Part shown: positions 42,527 through 52,400 of the stretch, one piece after another
Layout: each line of letters starts with the position of its first letter
How positions within the stretch are numbered: position 1 is the first letter of the stretch
Assembly (NCBI GenBank): GCA_905215525.1
Contig: CAJMQJ010000004.1
Coordinates: 129,589 to 193,588 of the forward strand
Length of the DNA stretch: 64,000 nt
Source of the DNA: an uncultured bacterium
GTDB lineage: Bacteria > Actinomycetota > Coriobacteriia > Coriobacteriales > Coriobacteriaceae
Direction of reading: 5' to 3'
Translations under genes and position numbers: made by a program
Notes under the pieces: model-generated
Seen by the model: only the letters and a program-made list of their open reading frames with translations
Told to the model about the DNA's origin: nothing
Database searches by the model: none

Positions 42527-44704
42527 ATGTCTGAGCTCTGCTCCGTGCCGCGCGTCTCGGATCGCTTTGCCCAGAGCAATGCGCTCGACGAGGATATCGC
42601 GCGACTCAAATATGTTTCGGGTAAACGTGAGGAGGCCCTTCGCCGTCTGGGAATTCGGACGGTGGGGGACCTCCTTCTGCATATCCCTCATCGATACCTG
42701 GACTTTACGCGCTCCTGGTCCATCGAGATGGCGCCCATCGGTACCGTGTGCACCATCATCGCCACGGTCGACCGTATCGTTCAAAAGAAGCCGCGTCCGC
42801 GCATGCAGGTGACCGAGGTCTCACTCGTTGACGAGACGGGCGTGCTGCAGGTCGCCTTTTTCCGTCAGCCTTGGATTGCCCAGCAGCTTAAGCAGGGCGA
42901 CCGCCTGGCCGTGATGGGCAAGGTCGAGTTTGCCTACGGTTTTAAGCAGATGGCCTCGCCGCACTTTGAAAAGCTCGATGACGGGCGTGCTGCGGGCACC
43001 ATTTTGCCGGTCCATTATGTGAGTGACGGCGTGAGCCAGGCATGGATGCGCCGCATCGTAAGTGGCGCGCTCGAGGTCGTCGGCAATCCCTTCGACCCGA
43101 TTCCCGCACGCTTGCGCGTTAAGCGTCGCCTGATGAGCAATGCTCGTGCGCTTCGATCAATTCACTTTCCCTCGAGCATGGCTGAGCGCGATATCGCGCG
43201 CGCACGGCTTGCCTACGAGGAGTGCCTTTACCTGCAGCTGGCGCTGCGCCTGCGCAACGACGGCAGCCTGGTCGATGTGGTGCCCTACGCCCACGCCGCG
43301 GGCGAGCACCTGGCCGCGCTCAAGCAGGCCCTGCCATTTTCGCTGAGCGACGAGCAGGAGGCCGCGTTCCAAGATATCCTGCGCGATATGTGCGATGGCG
43401 GGCGCGTGATGAACCGCCTGCTGCTGGGCGATGTCGGTACCGGTAAGACCGCCGTTGCCGCCTGCGCGCTGGCTGTGGCTACCGATAGCGGCACGCAGGC
43501 CTGCGTTATGGCGCCCACGGGCGTGCTGGCGCGTCAATATGCCGATAAGACCGGCCCCTTGCTCTCGCAGGCTGGCATGACCTGGGCGCTCCTGACGGGC
43601 GCCACGCCAGCGGCCGAGCGCGAGCGGATCCATGCCCAGCTGGAATCGGGCGAGCTCGATGTCCTCTTTGGCACCCACGCGGTGCTTTCGGATAACGTGG
43701 CGTTCAAGCATCTGTCGCTCGTGGTCATCGATGAGCAGCACCGGTTTGGCGTCGGCCAACGCAACGCCCTGCGTGCGAAGGGCCCTGGTGCCGATCTGCT
43801 CGTTATGACGGCAACGCCCATCCCACGTACGCTGGCGCTTTCGGTCTACGGCGATCTGGACACGAGCATCATCCGCCATCGGCCCGTCCCTGGCGCTGGC
43901 GTGACGACACGCGTGCTTACCGAGTCGAGCCGCGACCTTGCCTATGGCGCCATCCGCGAGGCGCATGAAAAGGGTCAGCAGGCCTACGTGATTTGCCCGC
44001 TCGTGGAGCCGAGTGACTCGGCCGATGATCTGGAGGACGTGCCCGGTATCGCCCGCGACGACGAGGGCCGCGTGACGGTCCCCGTGCCGCTGCACGATAC
44101 GGCGACCGAGCTCGATCGCCTGCGTCTGGCGTTGCCGGGTCTTGCCATCGAGCGCCTTCACGGCCGCATGCCAGCGGGGGAGAAGGACCAGGTTATCGAT
44201 GCCTTTAAGCGTGGCGAGATCGACGTGCTCGTCTCGACTACGGTGGTCGAGGTGGGCGTCGACGTGCCCAACGCCACCGTCATGGTCATCGAGAACGGTG
44301 AGCGCTTTGGCTTGGCGGCCCTGCACCAGCTGCGCGGTCGCGTGGGCCGCGGCAGCGTGTCGGGCACCTGCCTGGTCATGACGCACTCCAAGGGCAATGG
44401 CGGCGCCTCGGCGGCACAAGACCGCCTCCAGTCGCTCGAAAAGACCTCGGACGGCTTTACGCTCGCCCAGATGGACCTGCGTCTGCGCCACGAGGGCGAG
44501 ATTCTGGGTTATCGTCAACACGGCGGCATTACCTTGCGCTTTGTGGACCTGGACGCCGACGAGGATCTTATCGAATGGGCCCATTTGGACGCGGTCGAGC
44601 TCTTGCGGTATGCTTGCAACCTTGACTCCGTGGCGACGCGCCCCTTGCGCGACGCGGTCGCCATGCGTTATCGACATATCTTTAAGGAGGTCAGCGGAGG
44701 ATGA
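42527..44704 (+). CDS. recG: ATP-dependent DNA helicase RecG
   Basis: A 725-residue helicase that remodels stalled forks and Holliday junctions. The N-terminal wedge (OB) domain has GDLLLHIPHRYLDFT; the helicase core shows LLLGDVGTGKTAVAA (Walker A), VIDEQHRFGVGQR (DEQH box) and VVEVGVDVPNATVMVIENGERFG. It overlaps rsmD by four bases. Confidence 0.95.
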   Translation: MSELCSVPRVSDRFAQSNALDEDIARLKYVSGKREEALRRLGIRTVGDLLLHIPHRYLDFTRSWSIEMAPIGTVCTIIATVDRIVQKKPRPRMQVTEVSLVDETGVLQVAFFRQPWIAQQLKQGDRLAVMGKVEFAYGFKQMASPHFEKLDDGRAAGTILPVHYVSDGVSQAWMRRIVSGALEVVGNPFDPIPARLRVKRRLMSNARALRSIHFPSSMAERDIARARLAYEECLYLQLALRLRNDGSLVDVVPYAHAAGEHLAALKQALPFSLSDEQEAAFQDILRDMCDGGRVMNRLLLGDVGTGKTAVAACALAVATDSGTQACVMAPTGVLARQYADKTGPLLSQAGMTWALLTGATPAAERERIHAQLESGELDVLFGTHAVLSDNVAFKHLSLVVIDEQHRFGVGQRNALRAKGPGADLLVMTATPIPRTLALSVYGDLDTSIIRHRPVPGAGVTTRVLTESSRDLAYGAIREAHEKGQQAYVICPLVEPSDSADDLEDVPGIARDDEGRVTVPVPLHDTATELDRLRLALPGLAIERLHGRMPAGEKDQVIDAFKRGEIDVLVSTTVVEVGVDVPNATVMVIENGERFGLAALHQLRGRVGRGSVSGTCLVMTHSKGNGGASAAQDRLQSLEKTSDGFTLAQMDLRLRHEGEILGYRQHGGITLRFVDLDADEDLIEWAHLDAVELLRYACNLDSVATRPLRDAVAMRYRHIFKEVSGG

Positions 44705-45345
44705 GAATCATCGGCGGTGAATGGCGCGGCCGCAAGATCGAAGAGCCGCGTGGACGCGATGTCACCCGTCCTACGACCGATCGCGTGCGCGAGGCATGTG
44801 CATCCATGGTCATGTCGGCGTTCGATTTCGATTTGGACGAGGTCCGCGTGCTGGATGCCTTTGGCGGCTCCGGTGCCCTGGGAATCGAGATGCTCTCGCG
44901 TGGCGCCCGCTCGCTCACCACGTTCGAGATCGATCGCAATGCCGCCCGTCTGATCACCAAGAATATCGAGTCGCTGTGCGGCGACCGCTCGCGTTGGCGC
45001 GTCGTTACCGGCGATGTGTTGGCGAGCGCCTCGCGCGGCCGTGTGCCGGGTGGCCCCTTTGATCTGGTCCTGCTCGATCCGCCCTATGCCTTTGGCGCCG
45101 AGCCGGTCGAGGAGCTGCTGCAAAACCTAGCTCAGCAAGGCTTGCTGGCACAGGGTGCCTATGCGCTGTTTGAGCACGCTGCCGCCGACGCGGGCGCTCA
45201 CCCGACCGGTTTTGAGACCGTGCGAGAGAAGCGCTACGGCATAACCTCGGTTGACTTGCTGCGCTGGGTGGCCGAGGACGAGAACGACCTTGCTGACAAG
45301 AACGAAAATAACGAGGAAGCGCCTTGGGAGGACGCCCATGAATGA
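44701..45345 (+). CDS. rsmD: 16S rRNA (guanine966-N2)-methyltransferase
   Basis: A 214-residue SAM-dependent methyltransferase. RIIGGEWRGRKIE and TRPTTDRVREA start the protein, VLDAFGGSGALGIEMLSRGA is the SAM loop, and LVLLDPPYAFG is the catalytic NPPY-type motif. A charged C-terminal tail is longer than usual. Overlaps coaD, as is common. Confidence 0.93.
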   Translation: MRIIGGEWRGRKIEEPRGRDVTRPTTDRVREACASMVMSAFDFDLDEVRVLDAFGGSGALGIEMLSRGARSLTTFEIDRNAARLITKNIESLCGDRSRWRVVTGDVLASASRGRVPGGPFDLVLLDPPYAFGAEPVEELLQNLAQQGLLAQGAYALFEHAAADAGAHPTGFETVREKRYGITSVDLLRWVAEDENDLADKNENNEEAPWEDAHE

Positions 45346-45835
45346 CACCATCAACCGCGTGATCGTCCCGGGCACCTTCGATCCCATCACGTTTGGCCAT
45401 ATCGATGTGATCCGCCGCGCCCGTCGCATCTTTCCCAGCGTGATCGTCGCTGTTGCCGAGTCGCAGGGTAAAAACGGCGTGGGCACCACGTTTATGCTCG
45501 ATGAGCGCGTGGCGCTGGCTCGCGAGGCGCTCGGTGATATCGACGGCGTCGAGGTCCTGCCCTTTACCGGCCTCTTGGTCGACTTCGCTCGCGAGCAGGG
45601 GGCGGGGGCCGTGGTCAAGGGCCTGCGCGCCATGACCGACTTTGAGTACGAGCTGCAGCAGGCAGACCTCAACTATCGCTTGGATAACGAGCTGGAGTCC
45701 ATCTTTGTCATGAGTGCGCCGCAGTACGGCTATATCTCGAGTTCGGTCGTTCGCCAGATCGCCTCGCTCGGCAGCGATGTATCGACGTTTGTCCCGCCCA
45801 ACGTGGTCGAAGCGCTCAGACACCGCTTTTCGTGA
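45338..45835 (+). CDS. coaD: Phosphopantetheine adenylyltransferase
   Basis: A 165-residue enzyme for the penultimate step of coenzyme A synthesis. VPGTFDPITFGHIDVIRRA holds the nucleotide-binding T/HxGH motif, and YISSSVVRQIASLG the C-terminal ISSTxxR-like motif. ATG 45338 has GGGAGG upstream and overlaps rsmD by eight bases. Confidence 0.95.
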   Translation: MNDTINRVIVPGTFDPITFGHIDVIRRARRIFPSVIVAVAESQGKNGVGTTFMLDERVALAREALGDIDGVEVLPFTGLLVDFAREQGAGAVVKGLRAMTDFEYELQQADLNYRLDNELESIFVMSAPQYGYISSSVVRQIASLGSDVSTFVPPNVVEALRHRFS

Positions 45836-45903
45836 CGTTTTTTATTGCCTGGTGGCATGTGGTAAACTAGCACGATGATATGTTACCTATGAAAGGAGAC
45901 CGG

Positions 45904-46401
45904 ATGCCGGGCGAGAATTTTCCTGGCGATAGGATCGTCAGCTTGGTCGATGAGCTCGAAGGGCTGATCGAGGAAGCCAAGCCGCCTTTCGGCAAGAACG
46001 CTCAGTTCAAGGTCATCGACGCCGACGTGTTCTTCAACATCCTCGACGAGATCCGCATGAGCTATCCCGAGGAGTGGCAGAAGTCCCGCCGTATCCTTAA
46101 GGAGCGCGAGGAGCTTATGGCTTCCGCCGCCGCCCAGGCCGATTCCATCATCGCCGACGCTCAGCAGCAGGCCCTCACCATTGCCGGTGAGCAGGAGATC
46201 GTCCGCTTAGCGCAGCAGCAGGCCGACGACATCCGTGATCGTGCCCAGCAGTACGAGCGCGAGACGCGTTATGCTGCCGAGGACTACGCAGAGCAGGTCT
46301 TTACGCACCTGGAGGAGAACCTCAAGAGCCTGACCGGCACCGTTACCCGTTGCCGTCAGCAGCTCAACGAGGGTGCCGCCCAGCAGAATGGTCAGTGGTA
46401 A
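45904..46401 (+). CDS. Coiled-coil protein, ATP-synthase-b-like
   Basis: A 165-residue protein of unknown role; the ATG at 45904 follows AAAGGAG. The N-terminal part (DRIVSLVDELEGLIEEAKPP, FFNILDEIRMSYPEEWQKS) precedes a long Ala/Gln/Glu-rich helix (about 70-150) that resembles ATP synthase subunit b or DivIVA-like coiled coils. No membrane segment is present. It is conserved in position between coaD and the DUF177 gene in actinobacterial relatives by my recollection. Its stop overlaps the next start (TAATG). Confidence 0.75.
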   Translation: MPGENFPGDRIVSLVDELEGLIEEAKPPFGKNAQFKVIDADVFFNILDEIRMSYPEEWQKSRRILKEREELMASAAAQADSIIADAQQQALTIAGEQEIVRLAQQQADDIRDRAQQYERETRYAAEDYAEQVFTHLEENLKSLTGTVTRCRQQLNEGAAQQNGQW

Positions 46402-46955
46402 TGGCTGAGTTCCCGAGCGTTACCGTCGATCTTTCTGAGCAGCTCGAGTTTCCTGGAGATTCGTATCCGCTGACCGGTAAGGTCGATGTCGCCACCTACA
46501 CGGTGGGCGAGAAGGAGTACCAGCTACAGGACGGCATCGACTACGACGTTGTCTTTACCAATGCCGGTACCGGTGTCTTGCTCACGGGCATGGTCCGCGC
46601 GCACGCCACCGGCGAGTGCGACCGTTGCCTGGAGCCCGCCTCGTTTGATATCGCCGGCGAGATCGAGGAGTTCTACCTCTTTGAGGAGCCCGAGGATCCT
46701 GAGGCCTACGAGGACGGCTACGAGCTCCTGGGTGAGGATCGCATCGTCGATCTGGGTGAGCCCATCAACGACGCGGTCGTTATGGACACGCCGTTTGTGG
46801 TGCTCTGCAAGCCCGATTGCCGCGGTCTGTGTCCCACTTGCGGTTGCAATCTCAACGTCGAGCAATGCGATTGCGCCGCCCAGGCAGAGGCAGAATGGGC
46901 TGCTGCCACGGAAAATCCATTTGCAGCATTGAAGAATCTCAAGCTCGATGAGTAA
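46401..46955 (+). CDS. YceD/DUF177 family protein
   Basis: A 184-residue protein. The segment ATGECDRCLEPA and the C-terminal CKPDCRGLCPTCGCNLN with its cysteines are the DUF177 hallmark. The family sits upstream of rpmF in most bacteria and is linked to 23S rRNA accumulation. ATG 46401 overlaps the stop of the previous gene. Confidence 0.9.
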   Translation: MAEFPSVTVDLSEQLEFPGDSYPLTGKVDVATYTVGEKEYQLQDGIDYDVVFTNAGTGVLLTGMVRAHATGECDRCLEPASFDIAGEIEEFYLFEEPEDPEAYEDGYELLGEDRIVDLGEPINDAVVMDTPFVVLCKPDCRGLCPTCGCNLNVEQCDCAAQAEAEWAAATENPFAALKNLKLDE

Positions 46956-47019
46956 AACTGTGGTAGTATCGCTACTTGCGCGTAATCGCCACACTGGATA
47001 GTTCATAAGGAAGGTCACT

Positions 47020-47199
47020 ATGCCCGTACCTAAACAAAAGCAGGGTCGTATCCGCACTCACACCCGTCGTTCCGCCAACATGAAGATCTCGGCTGCGGCT
47101 CAGTCCACGTGCCCCCGTTGCGGCGCTGTCAAGCTTCCGCACCACGTGTGCCCCAGCTGCGGTTTCTACAAGGACCGCGAGGTTATCGTTACCGAGTAA
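47020..47199 (+). CDS. rpmF: 50S ribosomal protein L32
   Basis: A 59-residue protein: MPVPKQKQGRIRTHTRRSAN at the start, then CPRCG and CPSCGFYKDREV, a four-cysteine zinc site as in the zinc-binding form of L32. AAGGAAGG precedes the ATG. It follows yceD by 64 bases and precedes plsX, the standard order. Confidence 0.95.
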   Translation: MPVPKQKQGRIRTHTRRSANMKISAAAQSTCPRCGAVKLPHHVCPSCGFYKDREVIVTE

Positions 47200-47240
47200 C
47201 GGTATACTCTGGATGCGATGCCGTTCCAAATGGAACCACA

Positions 47241-47269
47241 ATGGCCGGCTCAATGAGTCGGCCATTTTT
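47241..47269 (+). terminator. Intrinsic terminator between rpmF and plsX
   Basis: ATGGCCG pairs with CGGCCAT with a partly paired interior (GCTCAATGAGT), followed by TTTTT. Some readthrough to plsX is likely because only 17 bases separate them. Confidence 0.75.
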
Positions 47270-47286
47270 GTATAAGGAGCATGTAT

Positions 47287-48306
47287 ATGAGTAACGTTCG
47301 CGTTTGTGTAGACGTTGTGGGCGGAGACGAGAAACCTCAGGTTGTTCTCGATGGTATCGAGGCTGCGCTTGCCGCCGATCCCGATATCGAGGTCTTGGCA
47401 GCTGGCCCCTCTGAAATCGTCAATCCCTTTGCTGCTTCCCATGCACGTGTTGAGGCCCTTGAGGCACCCGACGTTATCGCCATGGATGACGATCCTATTC
47501 GCGCCGTGATGACCAAGCGCAAGTCCTCGATCGTGCTTGCCTGCCGCGCCATCAAAAAGGGCAACGCGGACGCGTTCTTCTCCGCCGGCTCCACCGGCGC
47601 CATGACCGCCGCTGCTACCGCATACGTGACGCCGTTTAGGTATCAGGCCGAAGGCAAGAAGCAGCCGGTGCGCCCCTGTCTGACCAATGCGTTGCCCAAT
47701 CGCGCCGGCGGTCTGACGGTGCTGTGCGATATGGGCGCCAACCCCGATGTCGAGGTCGATGACATGGTGCGTTTTGCCCAGATGGGTAGCGCCTATGCCC
47801 GCGTCGTCCTGGGCATCGAACATCCTCGCGTGGGCCTGCTTGGTAACGGCACCGAGGACGAGAAGGGTTCTAACTTTACCAAGGCCTGCTTCCCTGCTAT
47901 GAAGGCCGCAGTTCCGGGCTTTGTGGGCAACTGCGAAGGCACCGACCTCACCTCGGGCAATTTCGATGTCGTTGTTGCCGACGGCATGTCGGGCAATATC
48001 GCTCTCAAGGCTACCGAGGGCGCTGCCAAGTTTTTGCTGCAGGAGCTCAAGGGCGCCTTTATGGCCTCGCTCGGCACCAAGATCGCCGCGCTGCTCATCA
48101 AAAAGCAGATGCGCGAGATTAAGGCCAAGCTCTCTGGTGATGCCAAGGGCGGCGCGATTCTTTTGGGCCTGCGTGGCGTGGTCCTAATCGGCCATGGCGC
48201 CACCTCGGTCGAGGCTGTTAAAAACGGTACGCTTGCGGCGGTCGAAGCCGTGCGCGCGGGGCTGGTCGAGAACGTCGCCAACTCCATGGACGGCATCGTT
48301 TTGTAA
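47287..48306 (+). CDS. plsX: Phosphate acyltransferase PlsX
   Basis: A 339-residue enzyme making acyl-phosphate from acyl-ACP for phospholipid synthesis. ATG 47287 is preferred because AAGGAG lies seven bases upstream; an ATG six bases earlier is too close. VCVDVVGGDEKPQVVLDGI replaces the usual DAMGGD, and FFSAGSTGAMTAAA, LLGNGTEDEKGS and GNCEGTDLTSGNFDVVV match the family. Confidence 0.94.
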   Translation: MSNVRVCVDVVGGDEKPQVVLDGIEAALAADPDIEVLAAGPSEIVNPFAASHARVEALEAPDVIAMDDDPIRAVMTKRKSSIVLACRAIKKGNADAFFSAGSTGAMTAAATAYVTPFRYQAEGKKQPVRPCLTNALPNRAGGLTVLCDMGANPDVEVDDMVRFAQMGSAYARVVLGIEHPRVGLLGNGTEDEKGSNFTKACFPAMKAAVPGFVGNCEGTDLTSGNFDVVVADGMSGNIALKATEGAAKFLLQELKGAFMASLGTKIAALLIKKQMREIKAKLSGDAKGGAILLGLRGVVLIGHGATSVEAVKNGTLAAVEAVRAGLVENVANSMDGIVL

Positions 48307-48373
48307 GAGCGAGTTAGAGCGCTGTTATGTGCCTCGCGGCCTGCTTCGTGGGGTAGAATCAGAACCGTGTCTT

Positions 48374-48393
48374 GGTACCGCCCGGGCGGTACC
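48374..48393. promoter_or_regulatory. 20-base perfect palindrome between plsX and acpP
   Basis: GGTACCGCCCGGGCGGTACC is perfectly self-complementary and lies 38-57 bases before the acpP start. TAGAAT (48354-48359), a possible -10, lies just upstream, so the site would fall at about +8 to +27. It may be an operator for a lipid-synthesis regulator, or form a hairpin with T-rich sequence after it. Confidence 0.5.
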
Positions 48394-48430
48394 ATTCTTT
48401 TGGTATTCATGCACTATGAGAGGAAGCGCT

Positions 48431-48673
48431 ATGGACCGCTCCGAAATCTTCGACAAGATCGCCGAGGTCGCTGCTGACGTTCTGGGCGTCGATGTTGCCG
48501 AAATTAGCGATGAGACCACCTTTGACGACCTCGATGCCAACTCGCTCGAGCGCCTGCAACTGGTTACGGCTATCGAGGACGAGTTCAATCTCGAGATCGA
48601 TGACGAGACCCTGCTCTCGCTCAACTCTGTCGCCGACGCCGTCGACGCGATCGAAAACGCCAGGGAGGCTTAG
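48431..48673 (+). CDS. acpP: Acyl carrier protein
   Basis: An 80-residue acidic protein. DANSLERLQLV contains the serine (S38) that carries phosphopantetheine; the family motif DSLD is changed to NSLE. ATG 48431 follows GAGAGGAAG. It sits between plsX and rnc, so the plsX-acpP-rnc-smc order is kept. Confidence 0.93.
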   Translation: MDRSEIFDKIAEVAADVLGVDVAEISDETTFDDLDANSLERLQLVTAIEDEFNLEIDDETLLSLNSVADAVDAIENAREA

Positions 48674-48676
48674 GTC

Positions 48677-49402
48677 TTGGCTTTATCCGAACGACTTACG
48701 CGCGCCCAGGAGATTCTGGGCCACGAGTTCAATGACAAGGTGCTGCTGCGCGCGGCCCTTACGCATCCTTCGGCCGTCGAAGGCCAGCCAGTCTCGGCAA
48801 GCTACGAGCGCCTTGAGTTCTTGGGTGATTCCATTTTGGGCGCCGTTGTTGCACGCTCCCTGTTTGTGTCCTATCCGGAGTTTGACGAGGGCAAGCTCAC
48901 GCGCCTGAAGGTGTCCCTTGTCTCGGGCGCCACGCTGTCCGAGGTGTCGCACGAGCTGGGTATCGATGACATCATCATCTTTGGTGCCTCCGAGACCGGT
49001 ACCGGCGCGCGCGGCCTGCACTCGGCGCTCGAGAACGTCTACGAGTCGCTCGTGGGCGCGCTGTATCTGGACGCCGGCTGGGATGCCGCGGCGGAGTTTA
49101 TCCACCGTACGCTTAAGCCACATTTGGCATCCGAGCGTGCCGAGCACCCTGCGAACCCCAAGTCGTATTTGCAGGAGTGCGTGCAGGCCGACGGCCACGA
49201 GCCTCCCGCGTACAAGCTGGTCGGCTCCGAGGGCCCTGCGCATGCGCCCACCTTTACCGCCGTGGTGTTGATCGATGGTATTCGCCAGGGTCGCGGCTCC
49301 GGCTCCTCAAAGAAGGAAGCCGAGGGAGCCGCTGCACTCGAGGCACTTGACCGCATGGGCTACACCACCAACGGCGTGATTCTCAACAAGAAGCCTGTTT
49401 AA
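48677..49402 (+). CDS. rnc: Ribonuclease III
   Basis: A 241-residue double-strand-specific endonuclease starting at TTG 48677, three bases after acpP, with GGGAGG upstream. YERLEFLGDSILGAVV is the catalytic signature and ALYLDAGWDAA contains the second acidic site. A C-terminal dsRNA-binding domain (NPKSYLQECVQADG; GSGSSKKEAEGAAALEAL) is present. Confidence 0.95.
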   Translation: MALSERLTRAQEILGHEFNDKVLLRAALTHPSAVEGQPVSASYERLEFLGDSILGAVVARSLFVSYPEFDEGKLTRLKVSLVSGATLSEVSHELGIDDIIIFGASETGTGARGLHSALENVYESLVGALYLDAGWDAAAEFIHRTLKPHLASERAEHPANPKSYLQECVQADGHEPPAYKLVGSEGPAHAPTFTAVVLIDGIRQGRGSGSSKKEAEGAAALEALDRMGYTTNGVILNKKPV

Positions 49403-49412
49403 GCGAGGAACC

Positions 49413-52400
49413 GTGTATCTCAAGTCCCTCACGCTCAAAGGGTTCAAGTCGTTTGCCGACCGCGCCCATATGACGTTTGAGCCGGGCCTGACCGTCATCG
49501 TCGGTCCCAACGGCTCGGGAAAATCGAACATCTCTGACTCGATTCTGTGGGTCCTGGGCGAGCAGAGCGCCAAGCAGCTGCGCGGCCAGGCCATGGAGGA
49601 TGTCATCTTCTCGGGCTCGTCAGCGCGCAAGCCGGTGGGTGTCGCCGAGGTCACGCTGGTGCTCGATAACTCGGACCATATGCTGCCCGTCGACTTTGAC
49701 GAGGTCGCCATCACCCGTCGTATGTATCGCTCGGGCGAAAGCGAGTACCTCATCAACTCGAGTCCGTGCCGCCTGATGGACATTCAGGACATCCTGCACG
49801 ATTCGGGTTTGGGCAAGGATACGCATTCCATCATCAGCCAGGGCAAGCTCGACGCCATTTTGCAGAGCCGCCCCGAGGAGCGCCGCGCCCTCATCGAGGA
49901 GGCCGCCGGCATTTCCAAGCACAAACGCCGCAAGGAGCGTGCGCTCAAAAAGATTAAGTCGATGGACGAGCACCTGACGCGTGCCCGCGACATCAATAAG
50001 GAAATCGCCCGTCAGCTGCGACCTCTGGAGCGTCAGGTCGATCGTGCGCGCAAGTACAAAGAGCTGTCCTCGCGCGCGAACGAGCTTACGCAGATGCTAG
50101 CCGTCGACGAGCTGCGTTCGCTGCAGTCGCAGTGGAACGACTTGGAGAGCCGCTCCAAGGAAGGTGCCGCCGAGCTGGAGCTTGCGCAGTACCGCTTGGG
50201 CGAAAAGGAACGCGAGCTCGAGAAGCTCCAGGTCATGCTCGAGGAAAAGGGCCTGTTTGTGGGCGATCTGGGCGAGCAGCGCCGCCATATGCAAGACGTG
50301 GTCGGCCGCATTAACTCCGATATGCGCCTGCTCGAGGAAAAGGGCCACAACATGGTGTCGCGCCTGTCCGACATGCGTGGCCAGATCTCGAGCTCCGAGC
50401 ACCAGCGTCGTCGCGTGGTCGAGGAGCTCGAGGACGCGCGTGCACAGCTTGAGGAAGTGACCGGCGCGCACATGCAGGCCCAGGAGGACGTTGACGCCGC
50501 TGGTCCTGCCGCCGCTGAGCTCCACGAGCGGCGCGTGGCGCTCGACAATCAGATTTCGCAGCTTACGCGTGAGCAACGCGATGTGCAGCGTGTGGCCGAT
50601 AACGCGGCGCTCGAACTCGCCAAGGTGAAGGACTCGCTGAGCAACGCCGAGGTCGAGGACAACATGTACGCCTCGCGCCTGGAGCAGATTGATGAACAGC
50701 TCGAGGAGGTTACAGCATCGCTTGATAGCCGTCGCGACCGTGCTGAGGAGCTTGAGAGTGCCCTTGAGGCGGCTCGTCAGGCCCAGAACGATGCGCGCGA
50801 GGCCACCGAGGTCGCCCGTGCAGCCCTGAAGGACTTGCGCAATCGTGAGAGCGAGGCGCGCAACAAGCTGTCCGAGGTGCGCTCGGAGCTTGCCAGCCAA
50901 AAGAAGCTTGATGCCCGCATGGCAGACAGCTCGCCGCTGGTGAGCCGTCTGATGGGCGCACTGGGCGATGATGTCTCAGGCCGTCTGGGCGACGTGCTCG
51001 AGGCTCCTCGTGAGCTTGAGGGCCTGGTCGAGCAGCTGCTTGCCGGCGATATCGATGCCCTACTGTTTGATGACGCCGCTACGCTTGAGCGTGCCGGTCG
51101 TGCTGCTCTGGACCAAAAGAAGGCCTCGGGCGAGGCACTGCTGATGGCGCGCGGCGTGAGTGGCTCTGCTGCCGCCGAGGGCGCTGCCGGTACGCGTCTG
51201 GTCGATCGTCTGTCCGTGCGCTCCGGTTATGGCCCGGTTGTCGAGGCCCTTCTTGGCGGCTATTACGTGGTCGATGACTTGGCTGCCGCGTTGGCTGCCC
51301 CTGTCGTTGGCGGTGTGACTTACGTGACCCCCGATGGCGCCCGCGTCGCCTGCGGCGGCCTGGTGCGTGTGGGCCTCGATGCTGGCGAGGCGTCGGGTGC
51401 CTTGGAGCGCAAGCGTCGCATTCGCGAGCTGGAGGGCCTGGAGCCCGATCTAGCTGCTGTGTTTGAGCATGTGTCGGATCAGGTCGTCGAGGCCAATGCG
51501 GCCGTTGAGGAGGCGCGTGCCGCCGAGGGCGATGCCGCCGGCGAGATCGCCCGTCTTGAGGGCGAGCGCCGCTCGCTGCTCTCCGAGATTGGCCGCCTGG
51601 AGCAAAGCGCCTACAACGCCGAGGTCGAGCGCGTGCGCATCTCCAAGCGCCGCGAGCAGGCCGCCGAGGCCGTTCGCGCTGCGCGCCCGCGCGTTGACGA
51701 ACTCACCCGTTCGCGCGACGAGGCCCGCGCGCAGGCAGGCGACCTGGGTCTCCAGATTGCCGAAGCCAACGACGAGCTCGATCGCGTGCGTCGTGACGAT
51801 TCCGAGGCAGCCGGCAAGCTCGCCGATGCCAAGGTCCGCCTGGCTCAGACGAGCGAGCGTCTGCGTTCGCTGAAGGGCCGTGTGCCCGACTTGGAGCATC
51901 GACTCGAGGGCATCGACCGCCGTATCCGCGGAACACGCCAGGCCTCGCGCTCACTCGAGCTGCTGCGCCTGCGTGTCGACCCCATGCACGAGCGCTATTC
52001 GGCCCTGCTGGATCGCGCATCGGATTGGGCCGCGCGTCTGCGTGATCAGGCTTCGCTCGAGGAGGCGGACTCGGCCTCGCTCAAGAAGACCATCGAAGAC
52101 GCCAAGGCCGAGGTCTCCCGCGCCAAGGAGCGGGTCGATGCCGCCACGGCGACGCAAAACGAGTTCAAGGTTTCCCGCGGCAAGCTCGAGGTGCAGGTGG
52201 AGGCGGCCATCAAGGCCATTACCGCCGATGGCACTACGGTGCTCGAGGAAGCGCTCATGCTTCCTGCTCCCACCGACCGCGACGCCGCCGAGCGCGAGCT
52301 CAACCAGCTCGTGCGCCAGATTAACAACCTGGGCCCTGTGAACCAGGTTGCCATGGAGGAGTACGAGCAGCTCAAGCGCCGCGCCGATTACATCGAGGAG

